The position numbers were made by a program, and so were the translations under genes. 64,000 nucleotides of DNA, taken from positions 3,596,001 through 3,660,000 of the forward strand of contig NZ_CP109178.1 in NCBI RefSeq assembly GCF_036248255.1, read 5' to 3'. The notes below the pieces were generated by a model, which worked only from the letters and a program-made list of their open reading frames with translations, searched no databases and was not told the origin of the DNA. Below, piece after piece: positions 24,743-33,022 of the stretch. Positions within the stretch are counted from its first letter, which is position 1. Every line of letters begins with the position of its first letter. The stretch is from Streptomyces sp. NBC_01717. GTDB lineage: Bacteria; Actinomycetota; Actinomycetes; Streptomycetales; Streptomycetaceae.

Positions 24743-25189
24743 TTACTTGCCAGGTCGACCGCTGTCGGCGCCTTGTTGGGGTGACCGCGACATGGTGGCA
24801 CAGATCACAGCGATCGCCATCCCGCCCAGCATGAAGAGGGTGAGGCCCAGTTCGTCGCCGAAGAGGTAGTCGCCCTCCGGCCGTCCGCCGAGCAGAACGA
24901 CGACCGAAATCAGCCAGCCCGCGGCGGGCGCCAGGGCGCCGATCTGGGTGCCGGTGAGCAGCCGGCCGCCGTGGAACAGTCCGGCGGCGGCCACCAGAGC
25001 GAGCAGCAAACCGCCGGGGAACCAGGCGGCTTGGACGAACGCTCCGGCGATCCCGACGAGCACGCCGAGGACCGCGAGGCCCAGGTAGGCACCGATGCGG
25101 CCGGGGTTCAGGGGCGCGGCGAGGCCGGTGGGCACGGGCTCTCCGGGCGGGGCACCGGTGCGGGGCGGGCGCTGCTTGCCGTTGCTCAT
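24743..25189 (-). CDS. DUF6113-like integral membrane protein
   Basis: 148 aa, about four transmembrane helices ([72 protein letters not shown]). A small membrane protein of this kind follows mshB in many Streptomyces genomes. The ATG overlaps the mshB stop by 4 nt (ATGA), so it is translationally coupled to mycothiol biosynthesis, but nothing in the sequence gives a function. The 175 bp between it and the PG-binding gene hold no gene. Confidence 0.8.
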   Translation of the reverse strand: MSNGKQRPPRTGAPPGEPVPTGLAAPLNPGRIGAYLGLAVLGVLVGIAGAFVQAAWFPGGLLLALVAAAGLFHGGRLLTGTQIGALAPAAGWLISVVVLLGGRPEGDYLFGDELGLTLFMLGGMAIAVICATMSRSPQQGADSGRPGK

Positions 25190-26139
25190 GGACGTGCTCC
25201 CGACTGTGCTTCCGGTACGCCCGGTACGCCCGGTACGCCCGCGAAGAGATCGTGTTCCCGTACGCCCTCGGGTGCTCCGGAGGCTCCGCGTACCAACTCG
25301 TAGTACTCGGTGGTGAAGACAGGCTGTCCCAGATCGTTCGAAAGGGCGAAGAACGGGCCGTCCACGGCGATCTGGGTGCTATGTGCCCGCATCGCCGCCG
25401 TCTTGGCCGCCGCGTGGGCCGCGCCGTCGATCTCCGTGGTGATCTGCGTGTCGTTCACCACACCCGGTACGTCGTCTGTCGCGGCGATCCCCGGGAAGGC
25501 GTCGGGGGCCGTGTCGCGCAGCCGTGCGAACGCCTGCTCGGCGACGGAGCGCGGCACCCGGTTCCAGTAGATCTTGTCGATGGTGTGCGGCGAGGTGTCC
25601 GGGGATGCGTGCGGGGCGTCGGGCCCGGTGCGGTAGGCGGGATCGGCCGCGAGATCCGCTGCGCGCATCGCGACGCGGTGCGCCTGGATGTGGTCCGGGT
25701 GCCCGTAGCCGCCGTCGGGGTCGTACGTGACGAGGACCTGCGGCCGTACCGAGCGGATCACCTCCACGAGGTACGCGGCGGCGTCGTCGACGTCCGTGTT
25801 CCAGAAGGCGCCGGGCCGGTGGTTCTGCTCGGCGCCCATCATTCCGGAGTCACGGAACCGGCCGGGTCCGCCGAGGAACCGGTGGTCGGTGACCCCGAGC
25901 TCCTTCATCGCTGCGGCGAGTTCACCGATGCGATGGGTGCCCAGGGTGTCGTCCCGGTCGGCCACGAGGTGCGCGAGCTCGGGCGGGATGACCTCGCCCT
26001 CCTCGCCGAGCGTGCAGGTCACCAGGGTGACCCGGGCGCCCTGGGCCGCGTACAGGGCCATGGTGGCGCCGTTGTTGATCGACTCGTCGTCGGGGTGCGC
26101 GTGCACCAGGAGCAGACGACGGGCGGGAAGGTCCGTCAT
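25186..26139 (-). CDS. mshB: GlcNAc-inositol deacetylase of mycothiol biosynthesis
   Basis: 317 aa, PIG-L/LmbE family zinc deacetylase. Metal ligands are visible: H15-P-D-D18-E near the N-terminus and the histidine of GYGHPDH further on; [12 protein letters not shown] and [17 protein letters not shown] are typical of MshB. It deacetylates N-acetylglucosaminyl-inositol (GlcNAc-Ins), the second committed step of mycothiol synthesis, in the cytoplasm. ATG 26139 (MTDLPARRL) matches family starts. The C-terminus carries a small repeat GVPGVPGVP from a 9-bp DNA repeat. Coupled to the downstream membrane protein gene. Confidence 0.95.
   Translation of the reverse strand: MTDLPARRLLLVHAHPDDESINNGATMALYAAQGARVTLVTCTLGEEGEVIPPELAHLVADRDDTLGTHRIGELAAAMKELGVTDHRFLGGPGRFRDSGMMGAEQNHRPGAFWNTDVDDAAAYLVEVIRSVRPQVLVTYDPDGGYGHPDHIQAHRVAMRAADLAADPAYRTGPDAPHASPDTSPHTIDKIYWNRVPRSVAEQAFARLRDTAPDAFPGIAATDDVPGVVNDTQITTEIDGAAHAAAKTAAMRAHSTQIAVDGPFFALSNDLGQPVFTTEYYELVRGASGAPEGVREHDLFAGVPGVPGVPEAQSGARP
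25212..25238. repeat. 9-bp tandem repeat at the mshB 3' end
   Basis: Three perfect copies of CCGGTACGC, encoding GVP repeats in the last 15 residues of MshB, outside the catalytic domain. A short slippage-prone tract. Confidence 0.85.
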
Positions 26140-26202
26140 GGGACCCACCCTACGAGCCGGCCGGCCCACGGTCCGACCGTGGCGGGCGGCCCGGGCCCCG
26201 GG

Positions 26203-26397
26203 TCAGAACTTGATGCCCCCGATCATGCCGGCCACATTCGTGGTCAGTTCCGAGATGGTGGGCGCAATGGACGAACTGGCGAGATAGAAACCGAGCAGCA
26301 TGCAGACCACCGCATGTCCGCCCTTCAGTCCGGATTTCCGGATCAGCAGGAAGACGACGATCGCCAGCAGCACCACCGCCGAAATCGAGAGTGCCAC
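26203..26397 (-). CDS. 64-aa membrane protein
   Basis: GTG 26397 is preceded by GGAGGTGA at 6-7 nt, a very strong site that supports the ORF. Helix 1 (LSISAVVLLAIVVFLLIRK) and helix 2 (GGHAVVCMLLGFYLASSSIA) are followed by a short polar tail ending GGIKF. It resembles small membrane proteins seen widely in Streptomyces, whose role I do not know. It sits between mshB (63 nt downstream) and the divergent S9 peptidase. Confidence 0.75.
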   Translation of the reverse strand: MALSISAVVLLAIVVFLLIRKSGLKGGHAVVCMLLGFYLASSSIAPTISELTTNVAGMIGGIKF

Positions 26398-26601
26398 GGC
26401 GGTTCACCTCCATCAGTACGGTCGGGGACAGGCAGCACGCATGGAGCCAGCAGGTTCTTACCCACCGAGCGCTACGGATCATAACTATCCGTGGCCCCGC
26501 ATTGATCGGGGCACAGCAGCACGAGGGGCGCACGACCGAGTGGTCGGGTGCTCTGCCGGGTCCGGGGACCGACGCCCCATCAGGCCCTAGGGTTCGGGGT
26601 T

Positions 26602-28734
26602 ATGACCTTGCAGAAGCTTTCGTTTCCCCGACAGCACGCCAGGACTCAGCGGTTCACCCTCGGCGCTCCCCGTGCGTTCACCGTCTCGCCGGACGGGGAG
26701 CGGGTGATCTTCCTGCGGTCGGCCTCCGGCACGGACCGGTCCAACAAGCTCTGGGTGCTGGACCTGGCGGCCGACGGCACGCCGAACGAGCGGGTCGTCG
26801 CCGACCCCGGGACGCTGCTGGGCGGTTCGGCGGAGAAGCTGTCGGCGCAGGAGCGGGCGCGGCGCGAGCGGAGCCGTGAGGGGTCCTCGGGGATCGTCGG
26901 CTACGCGGTGGACTCGGCGGCCGAGTTGGCGGCGTTCGCGCTCTCCGGGAAGGTGTACGTCGCCGAGTTGCGGGCCGGTTCGACGCGCGCGCTGCCGGTA
27001 CCCGGTCCGGTGCTCGACCCCCGGCCGTCGCCCGACGGGCGCCACGTCGCGTACGTGTCGAAAGGCGCACTGCGGGTCGTGGGGGCGGAGGGCGACGGGG
27101 ACCGGGCGCTCGCGGAGCCGGAGGACGCGCACATCTCGTACGGTCTCGCGGAGTTCATCGCGGCCGAGGAGATGCAGCGCTCGCGCGGGTTCTGGTGGTC
27201 GCCGGAGTCGGACCGGCTGCTGGTCGCCAGGGTCGACGACAGCGCGGTGAAGCGGTGGTGGATCGCCGATCCGGCACACCCGGACCGCAAGCCCGCCGAG
27301 GTGGCGTACCCGGCGGCGGGGACACCCAACGCCGACGTGCGGCTCCTGGTGCTGGGGCTGGACGGCACCCGTACCGAAGTGGTGTGGGACCGGTCGCGCC
27401 ATCCGTACCTGGCACAGGTGCACTGGTCGTCCCAGGGTGCCCCGCTGATCCTTGTCCAGGCTCGCGACCAGCGCAGCCAGCTCTTCCTCGCGGTGGACCC
27501 GGAGAGCGGTACGACGCGGACGGTCCATGTCGACGAGGACCCGGTGTGGCTGGACCTCTTCGCCGGAGTGCCCGCGTGGGCGCCGGACGGGCGGCTGGTG
27601 CGGATCGTGGACGAGGGCGGGGCGCGGGTGCTCTCGGTCGGCGACCGGCCGCTGACCGGGGCGCAGTTGCAGATCCTGGCGGTCCTGGACATCGGTGAAT
27701 CGGATGTCCTGGTGACGGCGTCGGCGGGCGAGGAGGCCGCGGAGCCGGAGATCGGCGAGAGCCATGTGTACCGGGTCAACGAGCTGGGCGTGGAGCGGGT
27801 CTCCGAGGGGGCGGGAGTTCACTCGGCGGTCCGGGCGGGCGGGGTGACCGTGCTGGTCTCCACCTCGCTGGAGCGGCCCGGCGCCGCGGTGCGGGTGCTG
27901 CGGGACGGCAAGCAGATCGCCACGGTCGCGACATGTGCGGAGGAGCCGGTTCTGTCGCCGCGGGTGCAGCTCACCGAGGGGGGCGCACACCGGATTCCGT
28001 GCGCCGTGCTGCTCCCCACCGACTATCAGGAGTCGGACGGTCCGCTTCCCGTCCTGATGGATCCGTACGGTGGACCGCACGGCCGGCGGGTCGTCGCCGC
28101 GCACAATCCGCACCTCACCTCGCAGTGGTTCGCCGACCAGGGCTTCGCGGTGGTCGTCGCGGACGGCCGCGGCTCTCCGGGGCGTTCCCCCGCCTGGGAG
28201 AAGGCGATCAGGGACAACCTGGTCCTCACCCTGGACGACCAGGTGGAGGCGGTGCACGCACTCGCCGAAAGGTTCCCGCTGGATCTCTCCAAGGTGGCGA
28301 TCCGCGGCTGGTCGTACGGCGGATATCTCGCGGGCATGGCCGTACTGCGGCGGCCCGACGTCTTCCACGCGGCGGTCGTGGGTGCTCCGGTGACCGACCA
28401 GCGGCTGTACGACACCCACTACACCGAGCGCTATCTCGGGGACCCGACGACCCAGCCCGAGGTGTACGCGTACAACTCATTGCTCACCGACGAGGGGCTG
28501 TCCGAGGCCGCGGACCAGGTCCGGCCGATGATGATCATCCACGGCCTGGCGGACGACAACGTGGTGGTCGCGCACTCCCTGCGGCTGTCGTCGGCGCTGC
28601 TCTCGGCCGGGCGGCCGCATGAGGTGCTGCCGCTCAGCGGGGTGACGCACATGACTCCGCAGGAGCAGGTCGCGGAGAATCTGCTCCTGCTGCAGGTGGA
28701 CTTCCTGAAGCGGTCGCTGGGGCTGAGCGAGTAG
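26602..28734 (+). CDS. S9-family prolyl oligopeptidase / dipeptidyl peptidase IV-like
   Basis: 710 aa: a beta-propeller N-terminal domain (about 1-460) and a C-terminal alpha/beta hydrolase domain. The catalytic triad is visible: Ser571 in GWSYGG, Asp651/652 in HGLADDN and His683 in GVTHMTP. The pair of glutamates AEEMQR (about residues 190-195) matches the DPP IV EE motif that recognises the peptide N-terminus. No signal peptide, so cytoplasmic. TAGGGT (26588-26593) lies 8 nt before the ATG with no ribosome binding site, so the mRNA is probably leaderless. Next to three peptide importers, it may trim imported peptides. Confidence 0.92.
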   Translation: MTLQKLSFPRQHARTQRFTLGAPRAFTVSPDGERVIFLRSASGTDRSNKLWVLDLAADGTPNERVVADPGTLLGGSAEKLSAQERARRERSREGSSGIVGYAVDSAAELAAFALSGKVYVAELRAGSTRALPVPGPVLDPRPSPDGRHVAYVSKGALRVVGAEGDGDRALAEPEDAHISYGLAEFIAAEEMQRSRGFWWSPESDRLLVARVDDSAVKRWWIADPAHPDRKPAEVAYPAAGTPNADVRLLVLGLDGTRTEVVWDRSRHPYLAQVHWSSQGAPLILVQARDQRSQLFLAVDPESGTTRTVHVDEDPVWLDLFAGVPAWAPDGRLVRIVDEGGARVLSVGDRPLTGAQLQILAVLDIGESDVLVTASAGEEAAEPEIGESHVYRVNELGVERVSEGAGVHSAVRAGGVTVLVSTSLERPGAAVRVLRDGKQIATVATCAEEPVLSPRVQLTEGGAHRIPCAVLLPTDYQESDGPLPVLMDPYGGPHGRRVVAAHNPHLTSQWFADQGFAVVVADGRGSPGRSPAWEKAIRDNLVLTLDDQVEAVHALAERFPLDLSKVAIRGWSYGGYLAGMAVLRRPDVFHAAVVGAPVTDQRLYDTHYTERYLGDPTTQPEVYAYNSLLTDEGLSEAADQVRPMMIIHGLADDNVVVAHSLRLSSALLSAGRPHEVLPLSGVTHMTPQEQVAENLLLLQVDFLKRSLGLSE

Positions 28735-28779
28735 TTCCGGCCGCTCGGTCCGACGCCACCGAGAGCGTGGTCAACGGGC

Positions 28780-28817
28780 AACCGGCCGGGGGGACTTGAA
28801 GGTCCTCCCGGCCGGTT
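28780..28817. terminator. bidirectional terminator between S9 peptidase and peptide ABC operon
   Basis: A 16-bp stem AACCGGCCGGGGGGAC / GTCCTCCCGGCCGGTT with one mismatch and a 6-nt loop (28796-28801), placed midway between two convergent stops. Confidence 0.75.
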
Positions 28818-28896
28818 CACGGCACCCGCACGGCCGTACGCCGTTCATGCTGGCGCGTTCGTATATCGGACGTGCGACAGCCGAGTTGCCCATGCG

Positions 28897-30057
28897 TTAA
28901 CGAATGCGGGGGCCGGTGCCGGGCTCCCCCGGCTCTTCGGGCTCTTCGGGCCCCTCCCCCGGCCCATCCAGCTCCTCGGCGGGCTCGTCGGCGGGCTCCT
29001 CGGCAGGCGGCACCACCTGCTTCTCCTCGGCGAAGTGGCACGCCGAGTCGTGATGGGCCGGGGTGTCCGTCAGCCGGAAGACCGCGGGGACCGCGAGCAG
29101 CGGCACCTCCAGTGCGCACCGCTCCTGGGCCTTCCAGCAGCGGGTGCGGAAGCGGCAGCCGGACGGCGGGTTGGCCGGCGACGGCACGTCGCCGTGCAGG
29201 ATGATCCGCTCCCGGTGCTCGCGCGCCATCGGGTCGGGCACCGGCACCGCCGACAGCAGCGCCTGGGTGTACGGGTGCGTGGGGTGGTCGTAGATCTGCT
29301 CGTCCGTACCGATCTCGGCGAATCGGCCCAGATACATCACGCCGACCCGGTCGGAGATGTGCCGGACGATGGACAGGTCGTGCGCGATGAAGACGTAACT
29401 CAGGTTGAACTCCGCCTGCAGCCGGTCGAGCAGGTTGATGACCTGGGCCTGCACGGAGACGTCGAGCGCGGAGACCGGCTCGTCGGCGACGATGATCTCC
29501 GGGTTGAGCGCGAGGCCGCGGGCGATGCCGATGCGCTGGCGTTGACCGCCGGAGAACTGGTGCGGGTAGCGGTTGATGTACTCCGGGTTGAGGCCGACGA
29601 CATCGAGCAGGTCCTGTACCTTGCGGCGCCGGTCGCTCTTGGGTGCCACCTCGGGGTGGATCTCGTAGGGCTCCCCGATGATGTCGCCGACCGTCATCCG
29701 GGGGTTCAGCGAGGTGTACGGGTCCTGGAACACCATCTGGATGTTCCGGCGTACGGCCTTCAGCGCACGGCCGGACAGCTTGGTGATGTCCTCGCCCTTG
29801 TACTTGATCGAGCCGGCCGTCGGCTGTTCCAGATGGACGAGCATCCGGGCGACGGTCGACTTTCCGCAGCCGGACTCCCCCACGATGCCGAGGGTCTCGC
29901 CCGCGGCCAGTTGGAAGGAGACGCCGTCGACCGCCTTGACCGCACCGACCTGCTTCTTGAACAGGATTCCCTGGGTCAGCGGATAGTGCTTGACGAGGTC
30001 GCGGACCTCCAGAATGGGTTCGCCGCCCGTGCGGACGCTCCCCTGCTCAGCGTGCAT
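28897..30057 (-). CDS. oligopeptide ABC importer ATPase (OppF/DppF-type), operon 1
   Basis: 386 aa. Walker [10 protein letters not shown], signature [14 protein letters not shown], Walker [15 protein letters not shown]-loop FIAHDLS, and the C-terminal oligopeptide-transporter domain with cysteines ([15 protein letters not shown], 4Fe-4S-like pattern in this family). Pairs with the ATPase gene just upstream, with which it overlaps by 11 nt. The last about 40 residues (AEEPADEPAEELDGPGEG and on) form an acidic Pro/Glu tail absent from the paralogue at 41411-42553. A 122-bp stretch (29671-29792) is identical to that paralogue. Confidence 0.93.
   Translation of the reverse strand: MHAEQGSVRTGGEPILEVRDLVKHYPLTQGILFKKQVGAVKAVDGVSFQLAAGETLGIVGESGCGKSTVARMLVHLEQPTAGSIKYKGEDITKLSGRALKAVRRNIQMVFQDPYTSLNPRMTVGDIIGEPYEIHPEVAPKSDRRRKVQDLLDVVGLNPEYINRYPHQFSGGQRQRIGIARGLALNPEIIVADEPVSALDVSVQAQVINLLDRLQAEFNLSYVFIAHDLSIVRHISDRVGVMYLGRFAEIGTDEQIYDHPTHPYTQALLSAVPVPDPMAREHRERIILHGDVPSPANPPSGCRFRTRCWKAQERCALEVPLLAVPAVFRLTDTPAHHDSACHFAEEKQVVPPAEEPADEPAEELDGPGEGPEEPEEPGEPGTGPRIR
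29671..29792. repeat. 122-bp segment identical to 42083-42204
   Basis: Every base matches between the two OppF-type genes over this stretch, including wobble positions; flanking sequence diverges at once. A second shared block of about 50 bp covers the codons for [16 protein letters not shown]. Confidence 0.9.
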
Positions 30058-31024
30058 CGAGCGTCTCCTTCCAGAAGTAGCAGGCGCTCTCGCGGTGCTG
30101 GGCCACCTCGAACAGCGGCGGTACCTCGCCGCGGCAGATGTCCTGGGCCAGCGGGCAACGCGGGTTGAAGGCGCAGCCGGGCGGGATGTGCAGCAGGTTG
30201 GGCGGCAGCCCCTTGATCGCGTACAGCTCCTGGCCCTTCTGGTCCAGCCGTGGGATCGACTGGAGGAGGCCCTTGGTGTACGGGTGGGCAGGCGCCTTGT
30301 AGATCTCGTGGACGGGGGCCGACTCCACGATCCGGCCCGCGTACATCACGGCGATGTAGTCGGCGACGTCAGCGACCACACCCAGGTCGTGGGTGATCAG
30401 GATGAGTCCCATGTTGAGCTCGCGCTGGAGCTCGGCGAGCAGGTCCATCACCTGGGCCTGGACGGTCACATCGAGGGCGGTGGTGGGTTCGTCCGCGATG
30501 ATCAGCGAGGGTTCCAGCGCCATCGCCATGGCGATCATGATGCGCTGGCGCATGCCGCCGGAGAACTGGTGCGGGTAGTTCCCGACGCGTTCCTTCGCGG
30601 CCGGGATGCGGACCCGGTCCATCAGCTCGATGGCCTTCAGCCTGGCGTCCTTGCGGGACATCCCTCGGTGCACGACGAACATCTCGCCGAGCTGGTCCCC
30701 CACGCTGAGCACGGGGTTGAGGGACGACAGCGCGTCCTGGAAGATCATGGCCATCTCCTGGCCGCGGATCTTCCGGCGCTCGTCGGCCTTGAGCTTCAGC
30801 AGATCGCGGCCCTTGAAGATGATCTCGCCACTGCTGATCTTCCCCGGCGGCATGTCGAGAATGCCCATGATCGCCTGTGCCGTGACCGACTTTCCGGAGC
30901 CGGACTCGCCGAGGACGGCGAGCGTCTCGCCCTCGGCCACCGAGTAGTTGACGCCGTTGACGGCTTTGGCCACCCCGTCCCGGGTGTGGAACTCCACGTG
31001 CAGATCGCGCACTTCGAGCAACAT
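30047..31024 (-). CDS. oligopeptide ABC importer ATPase (OppD/DppD-type), operon 1
   Basis: 325 aa. Walker [10 protein letters not shown], signature [14 protein letters not shown], Walker [14 protein letters not shown]-loop LITHDLG, and the C-terminal Cys cluster GCAFNPRCPLAQDIC. It powers uptake together with the OppF-type subunit. GAGGAGC precedes ATG 31024. It follows the permease gene by 13 nt and overlaps the next ATPase, so all five genes of operon 1 are probably one transcript. Confidence 0.93.
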   Translation of the reverse strand: MLLEVRDLHVEFHTRDGVAKAVNGVNYSVAEGETLAVLGESGSGKSVTAQAIMGILDMPPGKISSGEIIFKGRDLLKLKADERRKIRGQEMAMIFQDALSSLNPVLSVGDQLGEMFVVHRGMSRKDARLKAIELMDRVRIPAAKERVGNYPHQFSGGMRQRIMIAMAMALEPSLIIADEPTTALDVTVQAQVMDLLAELQRELNMGLILITHDLGVVADVADYIAVMYAGRIVESAPVHEIYKAPAHPYTKGLLQSIPRLDQKGQELYAIKGLPPNLLHIPPGCAFNPRCPLAQDICRGEVPPLFEVAQHRESACYFWKETLDAR

Positions 31025-31037
31025 GGCAACGGGCTCC

Positions 31038-32012
31038 TCAGCGCAGCTTGGGGTCGAGGGCGTCGCGCACCGCGTCGCCGAGCATGATGAACGCGAGCAC
31101 GGTGATCGCCAGCGCTCCGGCGGGCCAGAGCAGCATGTGCGGGGCGTTGCGGATGTACTGGGAGGCGGCCGAGATGTCGATGCCCCAGGAGACTGCCGGC
31201 GGTTTCAGACCGACGCCGAGGAACGAGAGCGTCGCCTCCAGGGAGATGTACGTGCCCAGGGCGATGGTCGCGACGACGATCACGGGGGCGACCGCGTTGG
31301 GGGCGATGTGGCGGACCATCATCCGGGAGTTGGAGGCGCCGAGCGCGCGGGCCGCCTGGACGTAGTCGTTCTGCTTGGCGGTGATGACCGAACCCCGGGC
31401 GATACGGGCGATCTGCGGCCAGCCCAGCAGCACGATGAATCCGATCACCGGCCAGACGGTCGAGCTGGTCACCACGGAGAGGAAGACCAGGCCGCCCAGG
31501 ACGACCGGGATGCCGAAGAAGATGTCTGTGATACGGGAGAGGAACGAGTCCCACCAGCCTCCGAAGAAGCCGGCCAGCCCGCCCAGGATGCCGCCGAGGA
31601 TCGAGACTCCGACGGTGGAGCAGACGCCCACGGTGACCGATGTCCTGGCCCCGTAGACGGTACGGGTGTAGACGTCGCAGCCCTGACCGTCGAAGCCGAA
31701 CGGGTGGCCGGGCTGGGAGCCCTCCTGAGCCTTGCCCAGGTCGCAGTTGAGAGGGTCCTGGTCCGCGATCAGCGACGGCCAGATCGAGATGATCACCAGG
31801 AAGAGGATGATCAGGGAGGAGATGATGAAAACCGGGTTGCGGCGCAGGTCGCGCCAGGCGTCGGACCAGAGACTGCGGGGCTTCTCGGCCGGTCCGGTGC
31901 CCTCGGGGCCGCCCGGTGTCTTCTCCAGCGTCTCCCCTTGCGCCATGGCGAGATCCATGGCCGCTCCTGCCCCGCCCGGGGAGATCGCTTCGTCCGGCGT
32001 CTGCTCAGGCAT
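31038..32012 (-). CDS. oligopeptide ABC permease (OppC/DppC-type), operon 1
   Basis: 324 aa. An N-terminal cytoplasmic extension (about 45 residues) precedes the first membrane helix; six helices in all. The EAA loop is ARALGASNSRMMVRHIAPN, which docks the ATPase. The ending LGDAVRDALDPKLR is typical of DppC. Overlaps the upstream OppB-type gene by 8 nt. Periplasmic loops carry CDLGKAQEGSQPGH and FDGQGCDVYTR, with two cysteines that could pair. Confidence 0.92.
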   Translation of the reverse strand: MPEQTPDEAISPGGAGAAMDLAMAQGETLEKTPGGPEGTGPAEKPRSLWSDAWRDLRRNPVFIISSLIILFLVIISIWPSLIADQDPLNCDLGKAQEGSQPGHPFGFDGQGCDVYTRTVYGARTSVTVGVCSTVGVSILGGILGGLAGFFGGWWDSFLSRITDIFFGIPVVLGGLVFLSVVTSSTVWPVIGFIVLLGWPQIARIARGSVITAKQNDYVQAARALGASNSRMMVRHIAPNAVAPVIVVATIALGTYISLEATLSFLGVGLKPPAVSWGIDISAASQYIRNAPHMLLWPAGALAITVLAFIMLGDAVRDALDPKLR

Positions 32013-32928
32013 AGCGGATCCTCGGGTCGAGTACGGCGTACAAGAGGTCGACGATCAGGTTGGCCGCCAGGAAGACGAGGACCAGGACGGTGACGAACCC
32101 GACGACGGTCTGGGAGTTCTGGCGCAGGATGCCCTGGTAAAGCTGGTAGCCGACGCCGTGGATGTTGAAGATGCGCTCCGTGACGATCGCCCCGCCCATC
32201 AGGGCGCCCACGTCCGTACCGATGAAGGTGACGACGGGGATCAGCGAGTTGCGCAGCAGGTGCCGGAGGACGACCCGGCGCCTGGGGAGACCCTTGGCGG
32301 TGGCGGTACGGACGTAGTCGGCGCGGGCGTTCTCGGCGATCGAGGTCCGGGTGAGCCGGGTGACGTACGCCAGGGAGACCGAGGCGAGGACGAGTCCGGG
32401 GACGAGGAGTTCGTTGAACGGCGCCTCCGGGGAGACGGAGGGTTTGATGACGCCCCACTCCACGCCGAGGAGGAGCTGGAGCAGCAGACCGGTGACGAAG
32501 GTCGGGATGGAGATGACGACCAGGGTCAGGATCAGCACCGTGGTGTCGACGGGCCGGCCCCGGCGCAGGCCGGTGACGACGCCGAGGGTGATGCCGATGA
32601 CGACCTCGAAGACGATCGCGACGATGGTGAGCCGGATGGTGATGGGGAAGGCGGTGCCCATCAGCTCGGTGACCTTCTGGCCGTTGAACGCGGTGCCGAA
32701 GTCGCCGGTGAAGACATTGCCCATGTAGGTGGCGTACTGCTGCCAGACCGGCTTATCGAGGCCGAATTCCGAGCGGAGCTGGGCTGCGGTCGCAGGATCG
32801 CACTGGCGATCGCCGCAGAGACCCGCGATGGGGTCGCCCATCACGTTCACCATGAGGAAGATCAGCAGCGTGGTGCCGAAGAAGACCGGAATCATCTGCA
32901 GCAGCCGCCGGATCACATAACGTCCCAT
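32005..32928 (-). CDS. oligopeptide ABC permease (OppB/DppB-type), operon 1
   Basis: 307 aa from ATG 32928 (MGRYVIRRLL), with GGAG 5-8 nt upstream. Six membrane helices; EAA loop TATAKGLPRRRVVLRHLLRN; the ending AVLDPRIRYA is the family hallmark. Its external loop contains LCGDRQCDPAT, a possible disulfide. It follows the solute-binding gene, from which it is separated by a 17-bp stem-loop. Confidence 0.92.
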   Translation of the reverse strand: MGRYVIRRLLQMIPVFFGTTLLIFLMVNVMGDPIAGLCGDRQCDPATAAQLRSEFGLDKPVWQQYATYMGNVFTGDFGTAFNGQKVTELMGTAFPITIRLTIVAIVFEVVIGITLGVVTGLRRGRPVDTTVLILTLVVISIPTFVTGLLLQLLLGVEWGVIKPSVSPEAPFNELLVPGLVLASVSLAYVTRLTRTSIAENARADYVRTATAKGLPRRRVVLRHLLRNSLIPVVTFIGTDVGALMGGAIVTERIFNIHGVGYQLYQGILRQNSQTVVGFVTVLVLVFLAANLIVDLLYAVLDPRIRYA

Positions 32929-32973
32929 GAAGACTCCGGAGGTCGCGGGGGTCGGTGGCGCGGGGATGAGGAA

Positions 32974-33013
32974 GCCGGATGGCCGGTGCGGCACAGCGCA
33001 CCGGCCATCCGGC
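32974..33013 (-). terminator. 17-bp stem-loop between solute-binding gene and permease, operon 1
   Basis: GCCGGATGGCCGGTGCG (32974-32990), 6-nt loop, CGCACCGGCCATCCGGC (32997-33013), a perfect stem 10 nt after the solute-binding protein's stop. No U-tract. It likely acts as partial terminator or 3' mRNA stabiliser, raising binding protein over permease. Confidence 0.8.
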
Positions 33014-33022
33014 CCTGCGGGG

